64,000 bases of DNA, taken from Aestuariibacter sp. GS-14 (GTDB lineage: Bacteria; Pseudomonadota; Gammaproteobacteria; Enterobacterales; Alteromonadaceae). This document shows positions 63,268 to 64,000 of the stretch, in pieces. How positions within the stretch are numbered: the stretch's first letter is position 1; each line of letters starts with the position of its first letter. The stretch lies in NCBI RefSeq assembly GCF_006494365.1, contig NZ_VHIP01000001.1:186001-250000 (forward strand), in the 5' to 3' direction. The notes under the pieces were generated by a model. It was not told the origin of the DNA and did not search any database. It was given only the letters and a program-made list of their open reading frames with translations. The translations under genes and the position numbers were made by a program.

Positions 63268-64000
63268 TTACCCTAACTCAATCAGCGACTGTCCGCTGGT
63301 TACGCTGTCGCCGTCTTTAACCAGAATCGCAGACACTGTGCCGTCAAACGCACTGCGGATTTCTGTTTCCATTTTCATGGCTTCCAGAATAATCACCACA
63401 TCGCCATTACTGACTTGCTCTCCCGGACTTACCAACACTTTAAATACATTACCTGCCAGCGGCGCTTTTACGGTTTGACCGCCAGTTGATACGGGTGCAG
63501 CAGGTGCCGGTGCCGCAGCAGCCACAGGCGTAATAGCGCCTAACTGGCCAGAAGCAGCCACCTCCACACTGTACACCTTGCCATCTACGCGTACATCGTA
63601 ACTGGCTGGCGCACCGGCTGAAGAAGCTGTTGATGCAACCGGTGTGGGTTTAACATCTGATTGCGCTGTTGGTGCTGGTTCAAACGCATCGGGGTTACCG
63701 CGATTTTCCAGGAACTTAAGACCAATTTGCGGGAACAGTGCGTAGGTCAGTACGTCATCGATTTTGTCTTTAGCCAGTGTAATGGCTTTTTCTTTTGCCA
63801 GCGTGTCCAGTTCAGTTTCAAGCTTAGCCAACTCTGGTTCAATCAAATCCGCCGGACGACAGGTTATTGCCTCGCCACCATCCAGTACGCGTTGTTGCAA
63901 TTGGGCATTTACTGGCGCAGCTGTCGCACCGTATTCACCTTTCAGTACGCCAGCAGTTTCTTTGGTAATACTCTTATAGCGCTCACCGGTAAGCACGTTC
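63268..64000 (-). CDS. oadA: Oxaloacetate decarboxylase alpha subunit, C-terminal part
   Basis: The frame is open to the window edge, so only about the last 243 residues are seen. They comprise the end of the conserved carboxyltransferase C-terminal domain ([21 protein letters not shown]), an Ala/Pro/Thr-rich flexible linker, and a biotin carrier domain with the biotinylation motif EAMKMETEI. The subunit transfers CO2 from oxaloacetate to biotin. oadG should lie upstream, outside the window. Confidence 0.93.
   Translation of the reverse strand, partial: NVLTGERYKSITKETAGVLKGEYGATAAPVNAQLQQRVLDGGEAITCRPADLIEPELAKLETELDTLAKEKAITLAKDKIDDVLTYALFPQIGLKFLENRGNPDAFEPAPTAQSDVKPTPVASTASSAGAPASYDVRVDGKVYSVEVAASGQLGAITPVAAAAPAPAAPVSTGGQTVKAPLAGNVFKVLVSPGEQVSNGDVVIILEAMKMETEIRSAFDGTVSAILVKDGDSVTSGQSLIELG

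Noticed and set aside
1-64000. CRISPR arrays, insertion sequences, integrases or phage genes
   Set aside because: No spaced direct repeats, transposase-like frames or terminal inverted repeats were found; the 42-bp palindrome and 33-bp duplication stand alone.

Overview
The window looks like chromosomal DNA of a marine gammaproteobacterium, most likely Alteromonadales (Alteromonas or a close relative). The reasons are the protein-level flavour of the housekeeping genes, several large TonB-dependent receptors, a TtpC-type TonB2 operon, TmcA, and a Na+-translocating oxaloacetate decarboxylase. This placement is inference, because no database search was possible. No phage, insertion sequence, integron or CRISPR was seen. 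The DNA reads as a stable core chromosome with one accessory-looking block at 33-45 kb.

Layout. 0-7.4 kb: end of a transglycosylase-like lipoprotein gene, gshA, an M16 metalloprotease lipoprotein, a stand-alone HPt protein, a RluA-type pseudouridine synthase and a PanE-like reductase. 7.4-14.2 kb: a translation block on the minus strand: prfC, argS, an FMN reductase, prfB (with its programmed frameshift) and lysS. 14.5-18.7 kb: a secreted six-fold CHRD repeat lipoprotein, a family 25 glycosyltransferase, and holD-rimI. 18.8 kb: tRNA-Trp. 18.9-22.8 kb: a thiamine salvage operon under a TPP riboswitch (TonB-dependent receptor, thiamine-binding protein, PnuT-like permease, ThiK-like kinase). 22.9-23.1 kb: a gene-free, strongly structured stretch that looks like a small RNA. 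23.2-27.8 kb: an AraC-HDOD fusion regulator, an acyl-CoA thioesterase and tmcA.

27.8-32.8 kb: a six-gene TonB2 energy-transduction operon (DUF3450 protein, TtpC, ExbB, ExbD, TonB, TPR protein). 33.4-44.4 kb: four different Fe(II)/2-oxoglutarate oxygenase-type genes, a small lipoprotein and two large TonB-dependent receptors. The two receptors share an identical 18-nt leader. Lying next to the TonB2 operon, this block is the best candidate for an undescribed system. 44.9-47.1 kb: a ComFB-like protein, SRP RNA (ffs), a leucine-dehydrogenase family gene and a divergent Lrp-type regulator.

47.1-53.9 kb: a complete phenylalanine/tyrosine to fumarate plus acetoacetate route (phhA, hppD, hmgA, fahA, maiA) with its regulator tyrR. 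TyrR boxes are visible in front of phhA, tyrR and hppD. 54.0-56.8 kb: the phage-shock system pspABC with divergent pspF and a sigma-54 promoter. 56.8-62.1 kb: the sapABCDF peptide transporter. 62.1-64.0 kb: oadB and the 3' part of oadA, convergent with sapF.
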